In this document: piece by piece, positions 23,236 to 31,344 of the stretch
Layout: every line of letters starts with the position of its first letter
Numbering within the stretch: position 1 is the stretch's first letter
Translations under genes and position numbers: made by a program
Assembly: GCA_963205185.1 (NCBI GenBank)
Contig: CAUJHZ010000007.1
Span: 1 to 64,000 of the forward strand
Direction of reading: 5' to 3'
DNA length: 64,000 nt
Source: Planctomycetota bacterium
GTDB lineage: Bacteria; Planctomycetota; Phycisphaerae; Phycisphaerales; UBA5793
The notes under the pieces: model-generated
What the model saw: the letters and a program-made list of their open reading frames with translations, nothing else
The model's database searches: none
What the model was told of the DNA's origin: nothing

Positions 23236-23781
23236 ATGCGCCTGACGGGAACGAACCTGGGCCGCCGATCCGGCTTTCGGGTCGGCGGTTTTACGCTGAT
23301 GGAGCTGCTCGCCGTGCTCGTGCTGCTGGCGATCATCAGCGCCGTGGTCGTTCCGACCCTCAGCAGTGTCGGAGCTACGCGCCAGGCGGCCGCGGCATCG
23401 CGCCTGCTGCGCGATGTGCAACTGGCCCGCCAGCGGGCCGTCGCGCGAGGCGTGCGCACCTGGGTGGTCATCGACGCCGAGGCACAGCAGTACGCATTGT
23501 TCATCGAAGACCCGGTGGCGCCCGGTCGCGCCAATCGCCGGCCCATCATCGACGAGGCGACCGGCAAACCGTTCGTGGTGGTGCTGAACCAGGGCGAGTG
23601 GCGCGGCGCTTCGGTCGCCGCCGTTGACATCGCCGGCCGGTCGGAAGTGGGATTTGACAACCGGGGCCGCCCGCTTGGGGCGGATGAAGCGCTGCTCACC
23701 GCCGACGGAACGATCACGCTCTCGGGCGATCACACCGTCCGCATCACAGCGCGCACCGGGCTGGTGCAGCGGATCCAGTAA
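23236..23781 (+). CDS. Minor pseudopilin (GspH/FimT-like)
   Basis: This 181-residue protein has a 17-residue leader ending in RVGG. FTLMELLAVLVLLAIISAVVVP follows as the pilin helix, then AAASRLLRDVQLARQRAVARG, a stretch typical of GspH/FimT proteins. The globular part contains many beta-strand patterns (TADGTITLSGDHTVRITAR). It is expected to be a minor component at the tip or initiation complex of the pseudopilus. It begins 4 bases after the preceding stop, so translation is probably coupled. GspH assignment rests on the leader, length and gene order. Confidence 0.75.
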   Translation: MRLTGTNLGRRSGFRVGGFTLMELLAVLVLLAIISAVVVPTLSSVGATRQAAAASRLLRDVQLARQRAVARGVRTWVVIDAEAQQYALFIEDPVAPGRANRRPIIDEATGKPFVVVLNQGEWRGASVAAVDIAGRSEVGFDNRGRPLGADEALLTADGTITLSGDHTVRITARTGLVQRIQ

Positions 23782-23811
23782 CCAGTCGGAAGCGGAACAG
23801 GGACGTTCCAG

Positions 23812-24246
23812 ATGATGCAGGCAACCGCTCAACCTCGCAGCCGCGCCTTCACGCTGGTCGAGACCATCGCGGCGCTGGTCATTCTGGCTCTGGCGGTGCC
23901 GCCGATGCTGCTGGCGCTGCGCCAGGCGTCTGTCGACCGCATCGATCCAATGCGCTTCTCGCAGGCTCGATGGCTCGCCACGGAGCGGCTCGAAGACATC
24001 GTGGCGGATCGGCACAGCGCGGCTCGCGGCTATGACTACGTCGTCGAGTCGAACTATCCGGCGGAGTCCGAAATTGATTCCAACCCGGCCTTTGCCAGGC
24101 GGGTGCGCATCGTCGAAACGGCGGCTGACCTCCGTAGCGCCGGCCGCGGGTACAAGACCATCACCGTCTCCGTCTCCTGGTACGACTCGCGGCGTCAGGC
24201 GCGAAGCCTTGAAGTCGCGACCATACTCACGGAGATGCAGCCATGA
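23812..24246 (+). CDS. Minor pseudopilin (GspI/PilV-like)
   Basis: This is a 144-residue pilin-type protein: leader TAQPRSRA, then FTLVETIAALVILALAVPPMLLAL with the +5 Glu. ARWLATERLEDIVADRHS follows, the post-helix segment common in GspI/PilV proteins (many carry A-x-x-LAxxxLE). As in the GspG-like protein, the residue before cleavage is Ala. Two ATG codons open the frame; the first has no strong ribosome-binding site, the second is 1 codon later. Its stop overlaps the next start (ATGA). It probably joins the GspI-J-K tip complex. Confidence 0.72.
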   Translation: MMQATAQPRSRAFTLVETIAALVILALAVPPMLLALRQASVDRIDPMRFSQARWLATERLEDIVADRHSAARGYDYVVESNYPAESEIDSNPAFARRVRIVETAADLRSAGRGYKTITVSVSWYDSRRQARSLEVATILTEMQP

Positions 24247-24788
24247 GGCGCCGCGGCTTCAGCCTCGTCGAGGTGATCGCCGTGATCGTGATCCTCGGCC
24301 TCATCGGCAGCGCGACTTCTTCGCTCATTCTCACTGCTGTCGCGTCCTACACCGATTCGAGCGTGCGCCAGGCGCTGCACGGCGAAGCGAGCGTGGCGCT
24401 GGATCGACTCGTGCGGGAGATCCGTGAAATCGACGCTGACCCTGAACAGGGCCCGCCGCAGGTGGCCATCCGCAGCGCCGCCGTAACGGGGTTGCAATGG
24501 GGCGAGTCGAGTTCGCTGCGGTTCGATGGCAACCTGCTCGTGCTCAACACCGACGGCGCGCACGAAGATGCGCTCTGTACGGATGTGTCCGACTTCACCC
24601 TCGACTTTTTCGATGGATCGAATCGCTCGCTGCTCCGCGGCGGAGGCGTTGCCGACGTCGATCTGCCGCGCATCCAGCGCATCGCGCTGCGCCTGAGTCT
24701 CACCCGGCAGGGCATGACTGAAACGCTGAACACGCGCGTGTTCATTCGCGCTGCGATGGCCGGAGAATCGGCCGGAGAATCACCGTGA
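24243..24788 (+). CDS. Minor pseudopilin (GspJ/PilW-like)
   Basis: A very short leader (MRRRG) precedes FSLVEVIAVIVILGLIGSATSSLI, with Gly at -1 and Glu at +5, as expected for prepilin peptidase cleavage. The 181-residue protein continues with EASVALDRLVREIREIDAD, a motif often seen in GspJ/PilW. A beta-rich C-terminal domain follows, containing two Asp-rich loops (NTDGAHEDALCTDVSDF and VADVDLPRIQ). It overlaps the preceding and following genes by 4 bases each. It likely forms the pseudopilus tip with the GspI- and GspK-like proteins. Confidence 0.72.
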   Translation: MRRRGFSLVEVIAVIVILGLIGSATSSLILTAVASYTDSSVRQALHGEASVALDRLVREIREIDADPEQGPPQVAIRSAAVTGLQWGESSSLRFDGNLLVLNTDGAHEDALCTDVSDFTLDFFDGSNRSLLRGGGVADVDLPRIQRIALRLSLTRQGMTETLNTRVFIRAAMAGESAGESP

Positions 24789-25189
24789 AGTGCGCCTCGC
24801 CAGGCGGGTCGCGGTCGAAGCGGCGCGGCAGCGTGCTGGCCGCAGTCATCGTGCTGCTGCTCATTCTCGAATTGGCCATTGCCGCGCTGCTTATGAACAG
24901 CACGAACGAACAGGGGGTCGGCCTCGATCGCATGGACACCGTTCGCGCGTTCTACGCCGCCGAAGCCGGAGCGCAGATGGCCCTGCGCGAGATCACGCTC
25001 GGGCGGGATGAAGACGGCGATGGGACTATCGGCGGCGTCTCGGATGACGGTCAGGCCGCCACCGACCCAGCCATCGGCCCCGCACGATTTCACGTGACCG
25101 TCGCAGCCGGCGCCGAAGGCGCGATCATCACAAGCGAAGGGGCCTGTGGCAATGCCTGCCGCGTGATGCAGTTGATCGTTTCCGACTGA
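24785..25189 (+). CDS. Pseudopilin-like protein (PilX/GspK-like, short)
   Basis: The 134-residue product has a basic leader (SRSKRRG) followed by SVLAAVIVLLLILELAIAAL. The pilin helix here lacks Phe at +1 and has Glu well inside rather than at +5. After it comes RAFYAAEAGAQMALREI, the diagnostic AAEAGxxxA segment of PilX/GspK-type proteins. It is much shorter than GspK (about 300 residues) and lacks the large GspK insertion domain, so a PilX-like minor pilin is the better comparison. GTG start overlapping the upstream stop. Peptidase processing is possible because Gly precedes the helix. Confidence 0.65.
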   Translation: MKCASPGGSRSKRRGSVLAAVIVLLLILELAIAALLMNSTNEQGVGLDRMDTVRAFYAAEAGAQMALREITLGRDEDGDGTIGGVSDDGQAATDPAIGPARFHVTVAAGAEGAIITSEGACGNACRVMQLIVSD

Positions 25190-25208
25190 ACCGCATGGAG
25201 GAGTCGCA

Positions 25209-26720
25209 ATGCGCTCTGTGATCACTGTGGCGACGGTTCTGCTGTGCGGCGCGGTGACCGCAGCTGCGCTTGCGGACGGCCGCACCTTATACGTGCGCCA
25301 GGGCGGCAGCGATCTCAACAGCGGAGTCACTCCCGATGCGGCCCTGCGCTCCATCCAGCGGGCCGTGTCGCTGTGCGCGGGCTCCGGCAACGCGATCATC
25401 GTCGGCCCGGGCATCTACTACGAGCAGGTGTACATCGGCAGCGGGGCCGGCGCTTCGGCCGGAAGCGGCGCCGCTGACGCCCTCAATGCGCTCGTGGCGG
25501 ATTCAAGCGGCAGCGAAACCGGCGACGACGCCGGCGCCGTGGTCATCGAGGGCGACGGTGTGCGCGAGCACGGCATCCGCCTGGCCGATCGAGACGGTTG
25601 GTTCATCAGCGGCTTTACATTCCGCGGCCAATCGCAGCGTGGTCTGCTGATCTCCAGCGCGACGGGAGTGGATGTCGAATCCTGCACATTCCACGCAGCG
25701 CGGCAAGCCGGCATCGAGGCAACCGATTGCGATGAACTCGTCATCGCCGGCAATCACTTCATCCGCGATGGCCAGTCCGGCTCGAGCATTGTGGTCAGAG
25801 CGGAGAGCCGCAAGGGAGAAAGGCACTCGGACCGATACGATTCTGATCGACACGACGAGCGCGCAGCACATGAAACACAGCATGAGAGCGATCGCGGCCG
25901 CAATGAGGCGCGAGACGAACACCGCCGAAGCGAAGACGATCCTCGCAACGACCGCGCCGACGAGCACGATCGCGGACGCAAGTGGGGGCACTTCAAGCGC
26001 CGCCGCCTCGAGCGGGGCGAGACGGTCGTCATCGAGCGCAATCGCTTCTCCCGCACCGGCGCCGATTACCTGGCGTCCGGCTTCGCGGCGTCGAAGCAGG
26101 GGGCGCGGCATCGTCGCGGGGAGAGAGTGATCGGGATCGATGTTCAGATGGTCGGTCAGGACGCGGTTGCTCATGTGCTCAACAACGTCGGCAGCGATTG
26201 CTCAATCGGGATCAACGTGCGGATCGAAGGTGAGGCATGTTCAGCCGTCATTGCCAACAACACGCTCGCGGGCTGCTGGCTGGGGATCAGAGCCTCGGCG
26301 AGGCGCGGCGAAGTGGTCATCAGTGACAACATCGTCGTGCACAGCCGCTTTGCGCTCGCGGCGCCGCCGCGCGACTCGCAAGTCGCCATCTCCAGTCTGC
26401 TCACGTCCGGTATCTCCGGGAGCGTGCTGCAGGGTGGAAGCAGTGCCTCGATTCCAGGCCTCGTGGCGGATGCCGATCCGATGTTCGTTGCGCCCGCAGC
26501 GGGCGACTTCGGCCTGCAGCGCGGTTCGCCGGCGATCGATGCCGGTCGAGGAGTCGCAGGCGTATTGAGCGATCTGAACGAGCGGCTGCGGCCGGTAGAT
26601 GGCGACGGCGACGGCAACGCCTGGCCGGACCTCGGGGCGTGCGAGTTCGATCCTGATCAGGACGGCGTTCGGCGGCTGCGGCTCGTTCAGTGGCGCGAAA
26701 TCGACCGGCCGCAGCGTTAG
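25209..26720 (+). CDS. Exported right-handed parallel beta-helix protein (choice-of-anchor Q-like) inside the secretion operon
   Basis: This 503-residue protein has a signal peptide (VITVATVLLCGAVTAAALA|DG). It then has a DGRTLYVRQGGSDLNSGVTPDAALRSIQRAV start typical of exported beta-helix (pectate-lyase-like) proteins. Repeated helix rungs follow: GIRLADRDGWFISGFTFRG, VDVESCTFHAARQAGIEATDC, VIANNTLAGCWLGIRA and VISDNIVVHS. The C-terminus GSPAIDAG...DLGACEFDPD matches the choice-of-anchor Q signature. Residues 198-270 are a highly charged Arg/Asp/Glu/His insertion between rungs. The gene sits 19 bases after the pseudopilins with GGAGGAG, so it is part of the operon and may be a secreted cargo. 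Substrate unknown. Confidence 0.75.
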   Translation: MRSVITVATVLLCGAVTAAALADGRTLYVRQGGSDLNSGVTPDAALRSIQRAVSLCAGSGNAIIVGPGIYYEQVYIGSGAGASAGSGAADALNALVADSSGSETGDDAGAVVIEGDGVREHGIRLADRDGWFISGFTFRGQSQRGLLISSATGVDVESCTFHAARQAGIEATDCDELVIAGNHFIRDGQSGSSIVVRAESRKGERHSDRYDSDRHDERAAHETQHESDRGRNEARDEHRRSEDDPRNDRADEHDRGRKWGHFKRRRLERGETVVIERNRFSRTGADYLASGFAASKQGARHRRGERVIGIDVQMVGQDAVAHVLNNVGSDCSIGINVRIEGEACSAVIANNTLAGCWLGIRASARRGEVVISDNIVVHSRFALAAPPRDSQVAISSLLTSGISGSVLQGGSSASIPGLVADADPMFVAPAAGDFGLQRGSPAIDAGRGVAGVLSDLNERLRPVDGDGDGNAWPDLGACEFDPDQDGVRRLRLVQWREIDRPQR

Positions 26721-26919
26721 GTATTACCGGTCCTCAACGGATAGAAGTCCGGCTAAGTCGGGCCCGCGGCGAGCCGATACAGAACAAGTGCGCCTGCCGT
26801 CTTCGCGCGGGCGGGCACCGGCGAACGGTTCGTGCGCGTTCGACGCGTCGTGGATTTCCGACGGCGCGGGATTGACGGGTTTTCAGCGGCAGAACCGGAC
26901 GGATGTGGAGGCAGATCGG

Positions 26920-28608
26920 GTGCTCCGGCTCTCCAGTCAACCGATCATCTTCGTCATCGGCTTCAGACAGGTCGAAGTCTGGATCGCCCATGGACGCAGC
27001 GCCGAGCGAGTCGAACTGGCGGTCGATCTGCCGACCGAGCCTCGCGAATGGGCCGCTTCGGTGCGCGCTCTGGACGCTCGCCTGCGGACGATGCTGCGCG
27101 AGCGGCATGTCGGCTCGGCGGCTGCCGTCGTGCTGTATGGCAGCCCCGCGTGCACTTCGCAACTCACCAGCGTGACGACGGCGCGCGACCGTCACTCGCT
27201 CGCCGCGGCGCGGCTGGCGGCCCTGGGCGCCATCGGCTGCCCGGAGAGCGCGGCTGTGGCCGACGCGTGCGAAATCGGGTACGACGCTTCATCCAACCCG
27301 CCTCGCCGCCACCTCATCGCCGCGGCCGATCGCGATGAGTGCGTGCAGGCGGTCGCCGACCTGGTCGAATCGCTCGGACTGCTGCCCGAGAGCATCACGC
27401 CTGTTGACGCAGCGGCCATGATGAGCATCGTCCGGCCGGCGCTGGCGCATCGCGGTCCCACGCGCGGCTGGGTGCACGTCGGCGAGGAGCAGTCCTGGCT
27501 GGTGGTCGTGCAGCAGCAGCACCTGTGCCTCTTTCGACCGATTCGCTTTGGCGTTGCGACGCTCGTGGACGTGCTCACGCGGCCGATCTGCATCCACGGC
27601 GCGCGGGGCGAGTTCGCGCTGACCTGGGATGATGCGCGTGCGCTGCTCCTGAGATGTGGCGTGCCCGATCGCGATCTGCTCCTCGATGAGATCTCCGGGT
27701 TGCATGGGCGGCACGTGCTGCCGCTGCTTCAGCCCGTGCTGCAGCGCGTGATCGTGGAGCTGAAGCAGTCGCTGCGATTCGGCCTCACCGATGCACAGCG
27801 GCGCGAGCTGACGATTCATCTCTGCGGCCAGGGCGCTGCAATCGGAGGGCTGGCGACGATCCTTGGCGGTGCGCTGGAGTGTCCAGTAGAAGCACTCGAC
27901 ACGAGCCTCACGGACCGCAGCGAGCTACTCTCGTGCGGGCTCAGTCGCGAACAGTGCCAGCGCGCCACCGAGCGGGGGCCGAACCTGCTTCCCGCCACTT
28001 CCGTCTCGCTGCAGGCAGCGCGGCGGTTCAATCGGCGCGTGTGGCTGGGGCTCGCAGCGGGCCTGGCGCTCATCGCCTTGGATGTCCGTCGGTTGGACGT
28101 ACGGATTCAGGATTCGCGCGAGCGGCTCGCCTCGCTGAGCGAGCAGATCGACGAAGCCGCGGCGCGGCGGATCGAAGCCGATCGACTTCGGGCGCTTGCG
28201 GCGGGCTGGGCTCAACTGGAGAACTCATGGACGGCGGCGGCGCTGCTCTCGCCGGATTACGGTGCGGTGCTGCGCGAGATCGCCGGCGCTGCGCCGCCAG
28301 AGATCCGCCTCACCAGGCTCGAGAGCGCCAACGCGCCTCTGGATGCGCTCGCCGCGCCGGGCGCGCCGGCCCCGGTACTCACCATCGAAGCCTACGCCAC
28401 CGGGAGCGCGGCGGACGAATCCCTTGCCGCATTCGTCGCTCGCGTGCGTCAAAGCCCGCTGGTCGAGTCGGTCGTGCTCGGCTCCACGCTTCGAAGCGAA
28501 CTCGACGGACAGGCGGCGCGCCGTTTCGAGGCAAGGATGACGTTGCGCCGAGGGCGCGAGGCCCCGGCGCCACGGATGGTTGACGCGGGAGAGGAGGCGC
28601 AGCCATGA
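26920..28608 (+). CDS. PilM/GspL-like pilus or secretion assembly protein
   Basis: The 562-residue product appears to be a cytoplasmic actin-like (PilM/GspL N-domain) region. RGWVHVGEEQSWLVVVQQQHLCLFRPI and ELTIHLCGQGAAIGGLATILGGAL stand for the nucleotide-binding fold. A membrane segment follows (VWLGLAAGLALIALDVRRLD), then a periplasmic coiled coil and ferredoxin-like part, a GspL/PilN-type arrangement. It could therefore combine PilM and PilN functions. I start it at GTG 26920, with GGAGG 8 bases before; the frame is open upstream to 26599 but overlaps the beta-helix gene and lacks a good start. Its stop overlaps the next ATG (ATGA). Confidence 0.7.
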   Translation: MLRLSSQPIIFVIGFRQVEVWIAHGRSAERVELAVDLPTEPREWAASVRALDARLRTMLRERHVGSAAAVVLYGSPACTSQLTSVTTARDRHSLAAARLAALGAIGCPESAAVADACEIGYDASSNPPRRHLIAAADRDECVQAVADLVESLGLLPESITPVDAAAMMSIVRPALAHRGPTRGWVHVGEEQSWLVVVQQQHLCLFRPIRFGVATLVDVLTRPICIHGARGEFALTWDDARALLLRCGVPDRDLLLDEISGLHGRHVLPLLQPVLQRVIVELKQSLRFGLTDAQRRELTIHLCGQGAAIGGLATILGGALECPVEALDTSLTDRSELLSCGLSREQCQRATERGPNLLPATSVSLQAARRFNRRVWLGLAAGLALIALDVRRLDVRIQDSRERLASLSEQIDEAAARRIEADRLRALAAGWAQLENSWTAAALLSPDYGAVLREIAGAAPPEIRLTRLESANAPLDALAAPGAPAPVLTIEAYATGSAADESLAAFVARVRQSPLVESVVLGSTLRSELDGQAARRFEARMTLRRGREAPAPRMVDAGEEAQP

Positions 28609-29198
28609 AGCGCCGCACCAGCCTCAGGAGAATCCTCCCATCTTTCGCCGTCGTGGCCGCGCTGCTGATCGCCTCGTTCATCAACTTCTCCATGCCCCGC
28701 ATGAAGCGACTCAGCGTGTTCGAGCGAGAGTGCCAAGCGCTGCTTGGCCACCAGCAGATCGCCTCCGCGGCGGCAATGCCCGGTGACTTTCGCGAACCGA
28801 GCGAGGTGATGGAATCGGTGAACCGCTTCAATGCGGCAGGCAAGGACGCCTCGGTCGCCTACGACCGACTGCTCGATCTGGCGCAGGGGTCCGGCCTGCA
28901 AGTTGAGTCAATCACGCCCGGTAGCGCGCCACACCGCAGCGAACGGTTCGAGGTGTCGGAGTGGACGCTCGTCGCGACCGGGCCGTTTGGCGCCGCGGTG
29001 GCATTTGTGGACGGGCTCGACGCTTCGGCCGCACTCTACCGGGTGGCGTCGATTCGCATGGTTCCCGCCACAGCCGGCCAGCCGGATGATCTCACGCTGA
29101 CGGTGAGCGTCGAATCGGTGCGCATCGGCGTTCCTGCGGTGCTCGAGGATGTGGCGGGCGCGACTCGCGGGGCGCCCTCGGGGGAGGATCGGCCATGA
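28605..29198 (+). CDS. PilO/GspM-like inner-membrane assembly protein
   Basis: This 197-residue protein has one N-terminal transmembrane helix (LPSFAVVAALLIASFINFSM), a short helical linker and a ferredoxin-like periplasmic domain (LDLAQGSGLQVESITPG, SEWTLVATGPFGAAVAFVDGL and TLTVSVESVRIG). That layout matches GspM/PilO. Such proteins dimerise with the GspL/PilN partner, encoded just upstream with a 4-base overlap. GAGAGGAGG precedes the ATG. Assignment rests on topology and position; sequence identity in this family is low. Confidence 0.65.
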   Translation: MKRRTSLRRILPSFAVVAALLIASFINFSMPRMKRLSVFERECQALLGHQQIASAAAMPGDFREPSEVMESVNRFNAAGKDASVAYDRLLDLAQGSGLQVESITPGSAPHRSERFEVSEWTLVATGPFGAAVAFVDGLDASAALYRVASIRMVPATAGQPDDLTLTVSVESVRIGVPAVLEDVAGATRGAPSGEDRP

Positions 29199-29740
29199 GA
29201 GTGAGCGTGACTGCGGGCCGGCGAGTGGCGGGCATCGCCTCGATTGCTCTGCCGGTGCTAATCGTTGCGACGGCCAAACTGGCCGGGCTGGGGCCGCTGT
29301 CATCCCATGCCGACGCGATCGATGATCCTGATGAAACCTCTCTCGGTGAACCAGCTGCGCCGCCCGCACCCCGCGTGGTCGAGCCTCGACTGCAACTCTC
29401 ACCAGCCGAAATCGAAGCGGTGGCACGGGCGCGAGAGTTGCGCCGTCACGCGGCCCGGAGCGTCAGCAGTCCGTTCTACGCGCCGCGGATCGTCGAATCC
29501 GAGCCGGCGCGCGTCGAGGCGCCAGTGGTCGAACCGGAGCCGCCCGCTCCGCCGACGTTCGTTCTGAGCGGCGTGATGAACGGCAAGCCGCCGATCGCGG
29601 TCATCGACGGGCAGGTTCACCAGGTCGGCGATCGACTCGGCGAGGGCTGGCGGATCATTTCCATCGACGCCCGGAGCCTGAACGTGCTTCTGCGCCACGA
29701 CGATGGCCGCGAACACCAACTGCGCGCCGGCTCGATATAG
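29195..29740 (+). CDS. GspC/PilP-like periplasmic coupling protein
   Basis: This 181-residue protein has an N-terminal membrane anchor (GIASIALPVLIVATAKLAGL), a Pro/Glu-rich linker of about 60 residues, and a C-terminal domain. That domain reads FVLSGVMNGKPPIAVIDGQ, HQVGDRLGEGWRIISID and VLLRHDDGREHQLRAG. A homology region with G-x-x-G and a final V-x-L beta pattern of this sort is found in GspC HR domains, GspB and PilP, which contact the secretin. No secretin gene is found in the window, so its partner must be elsewhere. Last gene of the operon; it overlaps the PilO/GspM-like stop by 4 bases. Confidence 0.62.
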   Translation: MRVSVTAGRRVAGIASIALPVLIVATAKLAGLGPLSSHADAIDDPDETSLGEPAAPPAPRVVEPRLQLSPAEIEAVARARELRRHAARSVSSPFYAPRIVESEPARVEAPVVEPEPPAPPTFVLSGVMNGKPPIAVIDGQVHQVGDRLGEGWRIISIDARSLNVLLRHDDGREHQLRAGSI

Positions 29741-29754
29741 CCGCTCGCGCGACG

Positions 29755-31269
29755 CTACGCCGGCTGCTGCGGGCGATCCGGATTCGACCAGTCGAGATGA
29801 AAGAACTGCCCGCGCGGCTGATCGACGCGCTCGTAGGTGTGGGCGCCGAAGTAGTCCCGCTGGGCCTGGAGCAGGTTCGCCGGCAGGCGCCTGGAGCGGT
29901 ACGAGTCGTAGTACGCCAGTGCCGACATGAACGCCGGGCACGGCACCCCGCCCGTCGCCGCCAGCGCGACGACCTTGCGCCAGGCCTCCTGGCCGGCATT
30001 GATCTGCCGCCGAAAGGTCCGGTCGAGGAGGAGGTTGGGCAGGTCTTTGTCTTCTTCGTATGCCGAGGCGATGCGCTGGAGGAAGCGCGCACGGATGATG
30101 CATCCGCCGCGCCAGATCCGGGCGATCGTCGCGAAGTCCAGCGTCCAGTGGTATTCCGTCTGCGCCTGGCGCATCAGTTGGAACCCCTGCGCGTACGCGC
30201 AGATCTTCGAGCAGTACAGCGCCTGGCGCACGGCGTCGATGAGTTGTTCGCGGGAACCCAGGGCGCGGCGGCTCAGCGGCGCTGGCGCTTTGATCTTCTT
30301 TGCGGCGCCCGCGCGCTCGTCTTTGAGTGAACTGATGATCCGCGCAAACACGGCTTCGGTGATCGTCGCAGCCGGAACGCCCATGTCGAGCGCGTTCACG
30401 CTCGTCCACTTGCCCGTACCCTTCTGGCCGGCGGCATCGAGGACGGAATCGACGAACCACGCGTTCTTCTTCTGTGGGTCTTTCTGATGAAGGATGTCGG
30501 CGGTAATCTCGATGAGATAACTGTCGAGATCGCCCCGATTCCATTTGGCGAACACATCGCCGATCTCGGGCGGAGACATGTCCAGCAGCGTGCTCAGCAG
30601 CCAGTACGCTTCGCAGATCAGTTGCATGTCGGCGTACTCGATGCCGTTGTGAACCATCTTGACGTAGTGGCCGGCGCCATCGGGGCCGATGTACGCGGCA
30701 CACGGCTCGCCGCCCTTGACCGGCTTGCCCGGCGCCGCGCCCTCGAGCGGCCGGCCGGTCTTCGGATCGACTCTTGCGGCGATGGCCTCCCAGATGGGCT
30801 TGAGGCGCTGCCACGACTTCGCGTCTCCTCCAGCCATCAGCGACGGGCCGAAACGCGCGCCTTCCGAGCCGCCGCTCACGCCCGAGCCGAAGAATTTGAG
30901 GCGGTCGGCGTAGTCGCGCTCGCGCCGAATCGTGTCTGTCCACAGCGAATTGCCGGCATCCACGATCAGGTCGGCTTTGCCCACGCCGGCGCCGATCAGT
31001 TGCTCGGTAACCGAGTCCACCGGCTTGCCCGCCGGGACGAGCAGCACGGCGATGCGCGGCGGTTTGAGCGCTGCGACGAATTCGCCCAGGCTCCGGCAGC
31101 CGGTGAGCCCGCCTGGCGTATCGCCGTGCGCGCGCACGAACTCGTCCATCACTTCGGTCGTGCGGTTGTAGACGGCGACGTGAAAGCCGTGGTCGGCCAT
31201 GTTGAGCACGAGGTTCTGACCCATGGTGCCCAGGCCGATGAGTCCGATTTCCGCCTTGCCGCTGCTCAT
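29755..31269 (-). CDS. gnd: 6-phosphogluconate dehydrogenase, decarboxylating
   Basis: This 504-residue cytoplasmic enzyme of the pentose phosphate pathway converts 6-phosphogluconate to ribulose 5-phosphate with NAD(P)H formation. [20 protein letters not shown] is the dinucleotide fold, YNRT the cofactor-specificity loop, [20 protein letters not shown] the substrate loop, and [15 protein letters not shown] carries the catalytic Lys and Asn. Length is near that of long family members. The ATG at 31269 has GGAGG 8 bases before; a GTG 5 codons upstream is the alternative. It converges on the secretion operon with a 14-base gap and lies downstream of a DUF4175-like gene on the same strand. Confidence 0.95.
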   Translation of the reverse strand: MSSGKAEIGLIGLGTMGQNLVLNMADHGFHVAVYNRTTEVMDEFVRAHGDTPGGLTGCRSLGEFVAALKPPRIAVLLVPAGKPVDSVTEQLIGAGVGKADLIVDAGNSLWTDTIRRERDYADRLKFFGSGVSGGSEGARFGPSLMAGGDAKSWQRLKPIWEAIAARVDPKTGRPLEGAAPGKPVKGGEPCAAYIGPDGAGHYVKMVHNGIEYADMQLICEAYWLLSTLLDMSPPEIGDVFAKWNRGDLDSYLIEITADILHQKDPQKKNAWFVDSVLDAAGQKGTGKWTSVNALDMGVPAATITEAVFARIISSLKDERAGAAKKIKAPAPLSRRALGSREQLIDAVRQALYCSKICAYAQGFQLMRQAQTEYHWTLDFATIARIWRGGCIIRARFLQRIASAYEEDKDLPNLLLDRTFRRQINAGQEAWRKVVALAATGGVPCPAFMSALAYYDSYRSRRLPANLLQAQRDYFGAHTYERVDQPRGQFFHLDWSNPDRPQQPA

Positions 31270-31344
31270 GCGCGATGCCTCCACCCGGCGATTCGCCGAA
31301 AGGGGAGTCTAGTCGTGCGCAAGCGCGCGGCGACAACCGCGAGG

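Noticed and set aside
29399-31336. 645-codon minus-strand frame overlapping gnd in another frame
   Set aside because: The gnd frame contains all catalytic motifs; the other frame is an Arg-rich shadow with no domain.
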